Source: Pseudomonadota bacterium (lineage in GTDB: Bacteria > Pseudomonadota > Alphaproteobacteria > Azospirillales > Azospirillaceae). Taken from it: a DNA stretch of 29,702 bases. A program made the position numbers and the translations under genes. The DNA lies in NCBI GenBank assembly GCA_023411035.1, contig JAEYPE010000262.1:1-29702 (forward strand), given 5' to 3'. Shown here one piece after another: positions 1-6,769 of the stretch. The notes beneath the pieces were generated by a model. That model was not told the origin of the DNA and did not search any database. It worked only from the letters and a program-made list of their open reading frames with translations. Positions within the stretch are counted from its first letter, which is position 1. Each line of letters starts with the position of its first letter.

Positions 1-29
1 CTTCCGCCAAGTCACCGCCAGCGAGGCGG

Positions 30-90
30 AGGATCGGGCCGGGCCCGGGCTACGCTATGGGAGGGCTTCGCCCGGCCCCGGCCCGATCCT
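30..90. repeat. 61-bp imperfect GC-rich palindrome
   Basis: The outer arms AGGATCGGGCCGGG and CCCGGCCCGATCCT are perfectly complementary (14 bp). The stem then continues inward with a few mismatches, leaving a loop around TATGGGAGG. A second copy lies at 29642-29702. It has no T-run in either direction, so it looks more like an intergenic palindromic repeat than a simple intrinsic terminator. Confidence 0.85.
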
Positions 91-128
91 TCATGGGCGC
101 TTTTCCACCACGCCCCTGGACGTTACCT
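30..128. repeat. Left copy of a 99-bp terminal inverted repeat
   Basis: The 99 bases here are the exact reverse complement of the last 99 bases of the window (29604-29702). The match stops at 129 on this side and at 29603 on the other. The left copy has 29 further bases outside it; the right copy runs to the window edge. The repeat contains a 61-bp imperfect palindrome (30-90) and 38 bp more. What it is cannot be settled from sequence: an inversion junction, a dispersed palindromic element, a hairpin end, or an assembly overlap are all possible. 99 is also a common assembler k-mer length. Confidence 0.9.
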
Positions 129-156
129 GGATGAATGGTGCGCCATCGCGCTCGCC

Positions 157-891
157 GTGTCCGCCATGGCGCCTCAAACCATCACCGACGCCTTGGCGGT
201 GCTGCGAATTGCCAGCCATCCATCATCCGTCTTGCCATACTGCAACGTGCACGCGAAAGGCTCGTCCGCTGAGGCGCTGTTCGAGGCAATGCTCCGGGCC
301 GCCGCGGTCCTGTCGGACGTCCCGGTCTGTCTGGTGCAGAATTGCCCCCACCCCGACGCCTCCCTCCATGCGGCCTGGGATCGTTTCGTCACCGCGTGGC
401 GCGTGTACTCTGCTCTCCCGTCCGATCTTTCCGACGAGGAAAGCGAGACGGAGTGGACAGCGTACCAGCAGGCGCACGTAGCCGTTGATCAGATGATGCC
501 GTCGACGGCGGCCGGCGTTGCCATCCGGTTGAAGGTGGCCCTCATCGCCATGGCACAGAGCAGGCAGGTCACGCCCGAAACGGCCTTTATCGGCCCGCCC
601 CCTTCCGAGCTGACCGACACGGATCACCAGCTGCTGTGGCGGCTGATCGAGCACCTCGAAGGCGCCACGGTTGCTGCCGGGCCATTCGTCACACCCACGG
701 CACCGGAGAGCGACGCATTCGCGGAAACCATCGTGGCGTTCCAGAAGGAGGCGCCCTCGTCTCTGGCAATCCCCGACACGCCGACCGAAGCCATGCTGAA
801 AGCCGGCGCCGCCGCCGGCGGATGCTCCACCGAAACGGTCCGCGCCGCCTTCGCAGCCATGGTCGATGCCTACCGCCGAGAGGCTGCGTGA
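157..891 (+). CDS. Hypothetical protein with an internal repeat, probably 5'-truncated
   Basis: This is a 244-residue soluble protein with no recognised catalytic motif and no signal peptide or membrane segment. It contains two weakly similar units: AVSAMAPQTITDALAVLRIA near the N-terminus and AVDQMMPSTAAGVAIRLKVA around residues 109-128. Proteins of this style are, as I recall, common as unnamed families in Azospirillum-like genomes. The only start codon is GTG at 157 (ATG at 166 inside), with no Shine-Dalgarno sequence before it. The frame stays open upstream to the window edge. The first repeat unit also seems to begin before the GTG, so the true N-terminus is probably lost or lies beyond the inverted repeat ending at 128. 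Its stop overlaps the next start (TGATG), so the two form an operon. Function unknown. Confidence 0.7.
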   Translation: MSAMAPQTITDALAVLRIASHPSSVLPYCNVHAKGSSAEALFEAMLRAAAVLSDVPVCLVQNCPHPDASLHAAWDRFVTAWRVYSALPSDLSDEESETEWTAYQQAHVAVDQMMPSTAAGVAIRLKVALIAMAQSRQVTPETAFIGPPPSELTDTDHQLLWRLIEHLEGATVAAGPFVTPTAPESDAFAETIVAFQKEAPSSLAIPDTPTEAMLKAGAAAGGCSTETVRAAFAAMVDAYRREAA

Positions 892-1397
892 TGCCCATCC
901 TTCACTTCCCCGACCCGACCGGCACCCGGCGCCTGGCGGAGATCGTCATCGACACCCGGCGCCTGACCAAACGCAGTGCCGCGGATTGGCAGTGTCAGGT
1001 AATCGAAGAGTGCCGGCGGCAGCGGGCCCTGACCCCGGCGGTGTTCAGCTTCCTGAAGGCCACCGGCTTGCTGTCCCGGTGCACCTTCCTCGCGTCCGAA
1101 GGGCCGGCGGACCCGCTTCGGTTTCACTACATCGGCGCGCCCACGATCGGTGTTCTTGGACGCGCGTGGGCACGCTCCGTCCTCGACCAGCCGGTGGACC
1201 AGGACCCGCACACCGAGTTCGCCTGCCGCGTCGGGGCGGAGTACGCCGAGGCCATAGCCAGCGGGGAGGCACTGTTCAACAGCTTCTCCGTCACCGGGCT
1301 TGGCCGGCCCTTCGATTATGTCCAGGCCCTGTTCGGCTGGTCGGACGGCGGGCGGCGTGCCGTGCTGGCCTGCATCGATGTGAAGGCGCTGCATTGA
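891..1397 (+). CDS. Hypothetical protein, possible PAS-like fold
   Basis: A 168-residue soluble protein translated in overlap with the gene before it, so the two are probably co-expressed. The C-terminal half has the pattern LRFHYIGAPTIGVLGRAW, then an alternating helix, then FDYVQALFGWSDGGRRAVL. This resembles the strand-helix-strand layout of the PAS_5-type proteins of alphaproteobacteria, which bind small ligands or mediate contacts. That assignment rests on pattern only and is tentative. The N-terminal 60 residues are charged and lack recognisable motifs. The start is ATG at 891, coupled to the upstream TGA. The base composition matches the phage genes, so it is not obviously foreign. It could be a host gene at a prophage edge or a phage early gene. 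Confidence 0.65.
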   Translation: MPILHFPDPTGTRRLAEIVIDTRRLTKRSAADWQCQVIEECRRQRALTPAVFSFLKATGLLSRCTFLASEGPADPLRFHYIGAPTIGVLGRAWARSVLDQPVDQDPHTEFACRVGAEYAEAIASGEALFNSFSVTGLGRPFDYVQALFGWSDGGRRAVLACIDVKALH

Positions 1398-1695
1398 TGT
1401 GTGATAATAGAAATCAGTGAACAGGCCAGCGCTATCACCGTCATTGGGCCTGGGGTTGGCAAGAGGTACCTGAACTGCTTTGCCGCTGAGATGGTAATCA
1501 GCAACGAAGTATCACCAGCGGGCAACACCGCTCCGTGGTATCTCGCGCCTCCACACCGCCTCCGCGAACAAACTGATATGTTTACTAGCAGCGCAGAAAG
1601 AATGCGTAACTGGAGCGGGTGCAAAGACTCGACATGCCCACGCATTTTTGCGTAAATCCTTCCTGATGCCCAACCCTCAGGACGCTTAGGAAGAT
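1398..1695 (+). other. Non-coding gap between the left operon and the DUF3800 gene
   Basis: Roughly 300 bases with intermediate base composition. An open frame at 1401-1655 exists but has no homology I recognise, no Shine-Dalgarno sequence and an unconvincing protein. I see no tRNA, no clear terminator and no strong promoter. The last bases contain the Shine-Dalgarno sequence of the next gene. Confidence 0.5.
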
Positions 1696-2535
1696 ATGTC
1701 TGTCGGATATGTCGCGTACATCGATGAGGCTGGTGATGACGGGATTAGAGCTCCGAATGCGAGCTTGAGCAATACGTCACAGTGGATGATTATATCTGCG
1801 GTAGTTGTAAAAGCAACAAACGAACCTCAGATACTACAAGATTTCAGAAATGCTGTAATGTCCCTAGAACAGCATCAAATGACGCATCTTCATTTTAGAA
1901 AACTTAATGATGATAAGAAGGCGCAAATATGCTCGAAAATTGCCGAGATGAGGATTCGTGCATTTGTCGTTCTTTCCCACAAAAGAAATATGATAGGCCG
2001 GAGAAACTTGAACGCGGAAAAATCCATGGTTAATAAAACAGCAAGATTTTATTGCTGGATGACCAGACTTCTTCTTGAAAAAGTATCAGAATATTGCGGA
2101 AGGCGAACATTTAAAGACTACAATGAAAATAGGAGTATAAGATTTGAGTTTTCGGATAGAGGTGGCGTAGATATCGATGGCATTAAAAACTATTACTCGT
2201 ACCTGAGAGAGCAAAGCGCATCGGGGTCAATGTTTATAGATAAATTTGACTTAGACTGGTCGGTAATAGATGTAAATGAAATGCACATACACCCAAACAA
2301 AATGAGGGTGGGATTACAGATCGCAGACGTCGTCGCTAGCGCATTTTTTTCTGGCCTTGAGCCAAATCCGATAGATGGCACAACAAAACCGGAATTTGCT
2401 AAGCTTCTATTACCCCGCATAGCGATGCTGCCAAACGGCCGCAGATATGGCTTCGGCGTAAGAACTATGCCGACGTGGGTGCCGGACCTTCCTTCTGCGC
2501 AGGCTGAGTTGCGAGATTTCTATCTCACAAAATAA
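1696..2535 (+). CDS. DUF3800 family protein (predicted RNase H-like fold)
   Basis: A 279-residue protein with the two hallmarks of the DUF3800 family. These are an N-terminal strand ending in an acidic pair, YIDEAGDDG (D10, E11), and a C-terminal GLQIADVVASAFF (D211). The family is widespread in bacteria and mobile elements and is thought to have an RNase H-like, possibly nuclease, fold; its role is not established. ATG 1696 is preceded by AGGAAG at a good distance. The gene is visibly AT-rich compared with its neighbours and uses many AT-ending codons, which suggests recent transfer. It lies convergent to the last gene of the late operon, a typical position for phage cargo. A defence or superinfection-exclusion role is possible but only inferred. 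Confidence 0.8.
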   Translation: MSVGYVAYIDEAGDDGIRAPNASLSNTSQWMIISAVVVKATNEPQILQDFRNAVMSLEQHQMTHLHFRKLNDDKKAQICSKIAEMRIRAFVVLSHKRNMIGRRNLNAEKSMVNKTARFYCWMTRLLLEKVSEYCGRRTFKDYNENRSIRFEFSDRGGVDIDGIKNYYSYLREQSASGSMFIDKFDLDWSVIDVNEMHIHPNKMRVGLQIADVVASAFFSGLEPNPIDGTTKPEFAKLLLPRIAMLPNGRRYGFGVRTMPTWVPDLPSAQAELRDFYLTK

Positions 2536-2635
2536 AAGTGGCGAGCCCCCGGACCCTCTTTGCGCTAGCGGTATGCAAGTCCACCCCATAGGCAGACATC
2601 CAACTAGTTGCTGCGTTTCCGCAACAAGGGCAACC

Positions 2636-2653
2636 CGGCGCTGCTCGCCGTTT
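2636..2653 (+). terminator. Weak intrinsic terminator candidate after DUF3800
   Basis: CGGCG-CTGCT-CGCCG forms a 5-bp GC stem followed by TTT. It sits in the convergent gap between the DUF3800 gene and the minus-strand GNAT-like gene, where a terminator is expected. The stem and T-run are short, so confidence is low. Confidence 0.3.
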
Positions 2654-2736
2654 AAGAAACTATAACGCTCAATCGGGAAGTCAAATCTTATTTCGATATG
2701 GAGACGTGGTGATGTTTGCCCCTGTATCCAGCAGCA

Positions 2737-3474
2737 TCACCAGAACGGGCCACCGCAGATCCCCAGATCCATGTAAACGGCGTGGCGGCTCCACCGCATG
2801 AGGTGCAGCGGGAGCCGCCCGACGCCGTTCTGGTGATAGAGGATGCCGGGCCGATCCTCCAGCCGGCGCCGACCACCGCCCCGCCCGCTCCACACCGGCA
2901 CCGTCTCCGGATCGACCAACCCCACCACCCATTTCTGGTTCCAGCGGGCCAGGGCGACCAGCCGCACCAGCGCGCCCAGCCGGTGGAACAGCCCGGCACC
3001 GCGCCAGTCCGGACGGGTCCACCCGGCGACGATCCAGGCCACCGACCCGCGGGTGTCGTGCGCGGCCTCGCTGGCGACGAAGGCCCATTCATCCGCCGGC
3101 GCATCACCGGGATCGTGCAGCGCCGACAGGTCCGCCAGCCGGGCGCCGAAGCTGGACGCGGTGCAGTCGATCAGCACCGCGGCGTGGGTGGCGATCACCT
3201 CCCCTTCCCCATCCACCAACCCGAGCCAGAAGGCCGGGACACTGGACGGCTTGGGGAGGAGCGGGAACCAGTTGCCTTGGTGGAAGGCATTCAAGCCCTG
3301 CAACGCCTCCCAGGACTCGCACAGAACCGGGGTGACGCCGCGGGCGACCAGATCCCTGCATAATCGGTCACGCGCGGCGCCCAGCGCCGGAGCGAGCGGG
3401 GAAGCCCCCACGTCGAGAGTTTCGACAAGACGGAAGTCGGGCACGGCGGCGCGTGCCGGGAACATGGCGTTCAC
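2737..3474 (-). CDS. GNAT-like acyltransferase, last gene of the late operon
   Basis: A 245-residue protein whose central part looks like the acetyl-CoA-binding core of GNAT N-acyltransferases. A beta strand SVAWIVAGW is followed by RPDWRGAGLFHRL (residues 154-166), which contains the R-G-x-G-L phosphate-binding turn, and then a helix rich in Leu/Ala/Arg. Residues 80-105 (FWLGLVDGEGEVIATHAAV) fit the preceding GNAT strands. The substrate cannot be told. GTG at 3474 has GAGG seven bases upstream; ATG at 3465 is an alternative. Base composition matches the phage genes. Terminal-operon acetyltransferases in phages sometimes modify host proteins or antibiotics, but nothing here decides that. Confidence 0.6.
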   Translation of the reverse strand: MNAMFPARAAVPDFRLVETLDVGASPLAPALGAARDRLCRDLVARGVTPVLCESWEALQGLNAFHQGNWFPLLPKPSSVPAFWLGLVDGEGEVIATHAAVLIDCTASSFGARLADLSALHDPGDAPADEWAFVASEAAHDTRGSVAWIVAGWTRPDWRGAGLFHRLGALVRLVALARWNQKWVVGLVDPETVPVWSGRGGGRRRLEDRPGILYHQNGVGRLPLHLMRWSRHAVYMDLGICGGPFW

Positions 3475-3507
3475 GGTGGGGCCTCAATGGTGACAGCGGA
3501 TTTCAGC

Positions 3508-3526
3508 AACCCGATATCATCGGGTT
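3508..3526. promoter_or_regulatory. Perfect 8-bp inverted repeat, possible operator
   Basis: AACCCGAT-ATC-ATCGGGTT lies just upstream of the minus-strand GNAT-like gene. It is a perfect 8-bp stem with a 3-base centre and no following T-run, so an operator or RNA hairpin is as likely as a terminator. Confidence 0.4.
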
Positions 3527-3571
3527 ACTCGGTTCAGTGGATCGCGCGGGCGAAGCCTGCCCGGCGGAGAG

Positions 3572-3709
3572 TTACGGCGCGGCCAGCATCGGCCCGACCT
3601 GGGCCAGCACCACGGACAGAAGGTCGGTCCCGGCGATCTGGTCCACGATGCCGGCGGCGATGATGGCGGCGCCCAGCGCGAGCGCCTTCTTGGATTTCAG
3701 GATGGTCAT
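3572..3709 (-). CDS. 45-residue single-span membrane peptide, holin candidate
   Basis: A very small protein with three lysines near the N-terminus followed by one hydrophobic helix rich in Ala and Ile (about residues 9-26). A second, weaker hydrophobic stretch runs to the C-terminus. Size, topology and position among the lysis genes fit a holin or holin accessory protein, but no family is recognised. The chosen ATG at 3709 is preceded by GAAGGAGG on the minus strand. An in-frame ATG at 3733 would only add MPEGGASP, translated through that ribosome binding site, so it is less likely. A hairpin with a T-run (3735-3766) lies immediately upstream. Confidence 0.55.
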   Translation of the reverse strand: MTILKSKKALALGAAIIAAGIVDQIAGTDLLSVVLAQVGPMLAAP

Positions 3710-3734
3710 GGGGGATGCCCCTCCTTCGGGCATG

Positions 3735-3766
3735 AAAAAAGCCGCCTCGGCGGGGGCCGGGCGGCT
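3735..3766 (-). terminator. Hairpin plus T6 before the small membrane peptide gene
   Basis: On the minus strand AGCCGCC...GGCGGCT forms a 7-bp stem followed by six Ts, then the ribosome binding site of the 45-residue gene. It has the form of an intrinsic terminator or attenuator and is one of a set of similar linkers in the window. Confidence 0.6.
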
Positions 3767-3970
3767 GGTGGGTGAAACCTCGGCGCTGTAGGCTGTGGGC
3801 GGTCCGCGAAGACGTTTCGGACGTTGGGTGGCGGGGGAGCCTTGGCTCAGCGCACACACATCGCGGACAGTGACCGTCGTGTGGACCGGACAATGCGGGC
3901 CGGCGTCGGCCCATCTTCGGGTGGGGCGACCGAACGTAGGGGGTGACGTCCCTACCCGGCGGTCACGCCC

Positions 3971-4853
3971 TCAATCCAGCTCGTCCGCCGGGATGTCCGG
4001 CAGGTCCACCGTCTGGCCGGTGAGCGCATGCGAGCTGTCGCCGCATAGGTCGATTCGGCATTGAATTTGTGCGGCGAATAGTACGAAATGCGGTGACGCA
4101 CCGCATCCAAGGGCATGTTTTATGCGCACGACAAAAAAATTATCAATATCACTGTTTTCTATCATTATCGTGAGTGGCTGCTCAGGATCGAGCGGAATAT
4201 TAAATGTTCGGAAGCCTGATCCCGCAGCCAACTCCTCTATAAATCTATTAGAAAGCCTAAGAGTTTTTGAGCAACCAGCAGCGTGGAGAGACGCAAGATT
4301 CATCCAGAACGTTTTTAACAGCGATGTGAAATTCTCGAGGGATACAAAAGCCAACGCCTCAATCGAGTCGTACAGGTGGCAGAAGGCAGAAAAAAACCAG
4401 GACGACGCTATTGATGGAGATGCCAGTATTTATATAGATGAGAATTTACAGTATAGTACAATGAGGATATCCTTAAAAAATAGGGATAAAATATGCATAA
4501 CATCCTCGGACATCAAGTCGGCATACACCTTCAGCAAACCACCCATGCCAGTACCTGCAATTCACTTTCATGCAGGCCCAGGATTCGTTCCTGAAACCAA
4601 TATCATGGACGAGTACTACTCATCTGGACCTATGAAAATTTATATTACCTTTGCATACATGAAATGCGCCAACGGAATATCTGTAACTCTTGGCGATCCT
4701 GAGTATTTTCGAAAATATTGGTAATCCTATTATTAATATTTGATACCCCACGGCGATCTGGTAAATGGCGTTGCAGCCGGGGCACCAGTGTTCGTGCAAG
4801 ATCAGTTCGCCGTACTGGCGGCGGATCAGCTTCGGGCTGATGATCTCGGTCAT
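3971..4853 (-). pseudogene. Phage Cys-rich protein (DUF6527-like) split by an insertion
   Basis: Two separated minus-strand pieces look like the ends of one small phage protein. The N-terminal piece starts at ATG 4853 and reads MTEIISPKLIRRQYGELI followed by HEHWCPGCNAIYQIAV, with a CPGC metal-binding knuckle. The frame then runs into AT-rich sequence near 4745. The C-terminal piece ends at 3971 with LCGDSSHALTGQTVDLPDIP. I recall phage proteins of about 110-130 residues with exactly this start and end, now grouped as DUF6527, whose function is unproven. Between the pieces lies an AT-rich segment with a plus-strand lipoprotein gene. GGAG six bases before the ATG and an upstream hairpin match the neighbouring late genes. 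Both the family name and the break are inferences. Confidence 0.6.
4122..4724 (+). CDS. Putative lipoprotein encoded in an AT-rich insert
   Basis: A 200-residue protein beginning MRTTKKLSISLFSIIIVSGC: a positively charged start, a hydrophobic core and a lipobox VSGC with the lipidated cysteine at position 20. It should therefore be exported and anchored to a membrane. The rest is polar, contains four more cysteines' worth of scattered or near-terminal sites at most, and matches no family I recognise. The gene is strikingly AT-rich, opposite in strand to the late operon, and sits between two pieces of an apparently split phage gene. This is how a recently acquired 'moron' gene looks. Phage lipoproteins often act in superinfection exclusion or change the lysogen's surface; either is only a guess here. 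The ribosome binding site is weak (AAGGGC). Confidence 0.7.
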   Translation: MRTTKKLSISLFSIIIVSGCSGSSGILNVRKPDPAANSSINLLESLRVFEQPAAWRDARFIQNVFNSDVKFSRDTKANASIESYRWQKAEKNQDDAIDGDASIYIDENLQYSTMRISLKNRDKICITSSDIKSAYTFSKPPMPVPAIHFHAGPGFVPETNIMDEYYSSGPMKIYITFAYMKCANGISVTLGDPEYFRKYW

Positions 4854-4874
4854 GGGGACTCCGGAAAAGGAAAA

Positions 4875-4899
4875 GCCGCCGGGCGGGATGCCCAGCGGC
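4875..4899 (-). terminator. Hairpin before the DUF6527-like gene
   Basis: On the minus strand GCCGCTGGGC-ATCCC-GCCCGGCGGC forms a 10-bp stem with one G-T pair, followed by TTTTCC and then GGAG and the ATG at 4853. It is terminator-like and of the same layout as the other linkers in this region. Confidence 0.6.
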
Positions 4900-4929
4900 G
4901 CAACTTCTGGTACTGATTTCCTTGAAGTG

Positions 4930-5016
4930 GATTCACTCGTCAAATCGTACCGATCATCAATGACTTAGCACTGATTTCTTCCGGAATTTCGCCGAAATGA
5001 TTCACTCGTCAAATCG
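4930..5016 (-). repeat. Pair of 18-bp direct repeats with TTGACG, possible promoter or operator
   Basis: GATTCACTCGTCAAATCG occurs at 4930-4947 and again at 4999-5016, with ACTGATTTC also repeated near each copy. On the minus strand each copy contains TTGACG, a good -35 hexamer, but the -10 positions 17 bases on are poor. The pair sits in the gap between the lysozyme gene and the DUF6527-like gene. It may be a small tandem duplication, a regulator site or a promoter. Confidence 0.45.
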
Positions 5017-5041
5017 GATACCGGCGGTTGCATCCTGATCG

Positions 5042-5488
5042 TCAGTCGGTTTCGAACAGCTTCGCCTCGGCGGCCCGCCTTTTCACCAGCCCCGGCAGTT
5101 CCGTCTTGACGCCCTTGACCGTGGCGAAGACCCAGCGCCCGAACTGGCCGGCGGCCCCCTCGTAGTCCCGCTGGTTCAGCAGGCGCAGCAGCGTGGAGGA
5201 TTGCAGGCTGCCAGCACCCAGGTTGAACACGAACGAGGCGAGCGCGCCGCGCTGCCGGTCGGTCAGCGGGACTTTCACCAACTTGTCCACCTGCGCGGCG
5301 GCGGCGGTCAGGTCCGACATCAGGAAGTCGTCGGCCTGGACGGCGGTGATGGTCTGGCCCATCCGCACCCCGGCGGTGTGGCCATAGCCGATGGTCGGCT
5401 CGCCCGCGGGGCACAGGTAGGCGGTGAGGTACAAGCCCTCGAATTGGCGCACAAGATCGAGCGCCGCTGGCGGTAAGGCTGCGGTCAT
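5042..5488 (-). CDS. Endolysin, GH24 phage lysozyme
   Basis: A 148-residue muramidase that cleaves the glycan chains of peptidoglycan to release virions. It has the full length of small T4/P22/P21-type lysozymes. The active site follows the E-x8-(D/C)-x5-T rule: E17 in QFEG, C26 in YLCPAG and T32 in PTIGYGHT. The middle acid is thus a cysteine, as in P21-like enzymes. The C-terminal half (LTDRQRGALASFVFNLGAG) is the usual helical lobe. No signal peptide or SAR anchor is evident, so release should need a holin. ATG 5488 is preceded by GGAGGA and by a hairpin linker (5507-5527). Two small membrane proteins in the same region are the holin candidates. Confidence 0.92.
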   Translation of the reverse strand: MTAALPPAALDLVRQFEGLYLTAYLCPAGEPTIGYGHTAGVRMGQTITAVQADDFLMSDLTAAAAQVDKLVKVPLTDRQRGALASFVFNLGAGSLQSSTLLRLLNQRDYEGAAGQFGRWVFATVKGVKTELPGLVKRRAAEAKLFETD

Positions 5489-5495
5489 GCGGTCC

Positions 5496-5553
5496 TCCGG
5501 GCATAGAAAAGGCGCCTCGCGGGCGCCGGGTCAGGCTGGAGCATTGTCGCGGG
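5496..5553 (-). repeat. Hairpin linker before the endolysin; direct repeat of 7161-7225
   Basis: The first 37 bases (5496-5532) match 7161-7197 at 35 of 37 positions, with looser similarity further on (TTGTCGCGGG in both). It contains the stem GGCGCC-TCGC-GGGCGCC (5511-5527), followed on the minus strand by four Ts and then the endolysin ribosome binding site. The two copies are in the same orientation and flank a cassette of about 1.6 kb. Confidence 0.75.
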
Positions 5554-5652
5554 ACATCCCGCATCATCTCCTCAACCAGTATGATGTAAGCACTACCCAA
5601 GGGAGTCCCTTCGGTATACGCTCCCCCTCAGTATTTGATATTGGAGGGTTCT

Positions 5653-6636
5653 ATGATAACCGCGGCGCATCGCGAGCCTGGGTATTACCGTGTCCGCTGG
5701 AACGGGCGGCCATGGGTTGTCGCACGCTATGATGTTTCCGCGTCAGGCGTCGGCTATTGGTCACTACCGCCGGGCGATGTCGACGTGCCGAGCGCCGACT
5801 TCCCTCATGAGATCGACGATTCTCCCGTCCCACAGCTACACCAATCTGTCTCAGGGGCAATGATGGTTAGCGTAAGAAAACTGGCTCCCAGCGAATTGCC
5901 ATACTCACGGCCACATCAAGCGACTTTCGACAAGCTCGTATCAGGCCGTGTTCCGCACGAGAACGACTTTTACGGCCTCAAACTTCTCGATAAGCCTGGG
6001 ACTGTTTTTGTTGATATTGGCGGCAACATCGGCAATTCGGCATTGAGCGTTCATTTCGTTTGCCCTGATTGGCGCGTGGTATCCATTGAGCCGAATCCTT
6101 CGCTCAGGCCCTATTTGGAAAGTGCCGGGGCACTCATCAAGAGTGAGGGTGGCAAGTTCGAGTACCACTGCATCGGGTTTGCTGATCGGGCCGGGGAACT
6201 CCCGTTCTTTATCCCCGAGATCGATGATTGGATGGTGATCGGGGAATCATCCATCCTTCTCGACCACTTCGATGATCAGGTCGTGAGCCGTCGCCTCAGC
6301 AGCTATTCATCTCACGGCAGGTGGTCCCTGATCGAGACATCGGTGCAGGTTGTCCGGTTTGACGATTGGGTTAGCGACAAGCCTCACATCACGTCAAGCG
6401 AGTCTGTTTTCGTGAAAATCGATGTTGAGGGGGCTGAATGCCTCGTCATGTCGGGAATGACGGAGTTCATAAGGGCGAAGCGTCCAAGCTTCATGATTGA
6501 GAATTCCGACAACAACGAAATACCTCGGCACCTCTCGGATTACGGTTACGTCGCCTACGACTACATTGAGAGCGCCAACGAGTTTGTGCCGGATCGAAAG
6601 AGGGGCGGCCTCAACAAATTTTACTTCCCGAACTGA
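5653..6636 (+). CDS. FkbM-type SAM-dependent methyltransferase with an extra N-terminal domain
   Basis: A 327-residue protein. Residues 118-128 (VFVDIGGNIGN) form the SAM-binding glycine loop, 145-149 (IEPNP) the acidic end of the second strand, and 255-262 (KIDVEGAE) the diagnostic FkbM motif. FkbM enzymes O-methylate sugars, polyketides or surface glycans. The first 65 residues (GYYRVRWNGRPWVV, WSLPP, HEIDDSPVP) are not part of that fold. They resemble short phage proteins that read '..YRVR..G.W..ARYD...W.LPG', so the gene may be a fusion. ATG 5653 was chosen because GGAGGG precedes it; a TTG at 5635 is possible. It lies on the strand opposite to the late operon, between fibre and lysis genes, and is less GC-rich. 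A role in changing the lysogen's glycans is plausible but inferred. Confidence 0.85.
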   Translation: MITAAHREPGYYRVRWNGRPWVVARYDVSASGVGYWSLPPGDVDVPSADFPHEIDDSPVPQLHQSVSGAMMVSVRKLAPSELPYSRPHQATFDKLVSGRVPHENDFYGLKLLDKPGTVFVDIGGNIGNSALSVHFVCPDWRVVSIEPNPSLRPYLESAGALIKSEGGKFEYHCIGFADRAGELPFFIPEIDDWMVIGESSILLDHFDDQVVSRRLSSYSSHGRWSLIETSVQVVRFDDWVSDKPHITSSESVFVKIDVEGAECLVMSGMTEFIRAKRPSFMIENSDNNEIPRHLSDYGYVAYDYIESANEFVPDRKRGGLNKFYFPN

Positions 6637-6654
6637 CGCAACCATCCATGCACC

Positions 6655-6688
6655 CCCTAGTCGCCGTAAATCAGATCGGCGACTAGGG
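6655..6688. terminator. Perfect 12-bp stem-loop after the methyltransferase
   Basis: CCCTAGTCGCCG and CGGCGACTAGGG are perfectly complementary around a 10-base AT-rich loop, starting 18 bases after the methyltransferase stop. There is no T-run, so it may end transcription weakly in both directions or stabilise the mRNA end. Confidence 0.5.
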
Positions 6689-6769
6689 ATTGCCCCGTCA
6701 GCTATCGATTGCCCCTTCTCACTCGGGTATTGCCTTCAAGGCATCGTAAACTTTCCCACACCCCGTGAC

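Noticed and set aside
1470..1600. Adenine-containing stretch that might be a diversity-generating template repeat
   Set aside because: No reverse transcriptase and no matching variable repeat in the fibre genes.
1401..1655. 84-residue open frame between the left operon and the DUF3800 gene
   Set aside because: No ribosome binding site, no recognisable sequence features and an odd composition; probably chance.
2607..2625. GTTGC...GCAAC inverted repeat near the convergent gap
   Set aside because: Only a 5-bp stem with a 9-base loop and no T-run; too weak to call.
3710..3733. Upstream start adding MPEGGASP to the 45-residue membrane peptide (and MPGASP at 7169 for its counterpart)
   Set aside because: These codons are the ribosome binding site region itself and follow straight after a T-run; the downstream ATG has correct spacing.
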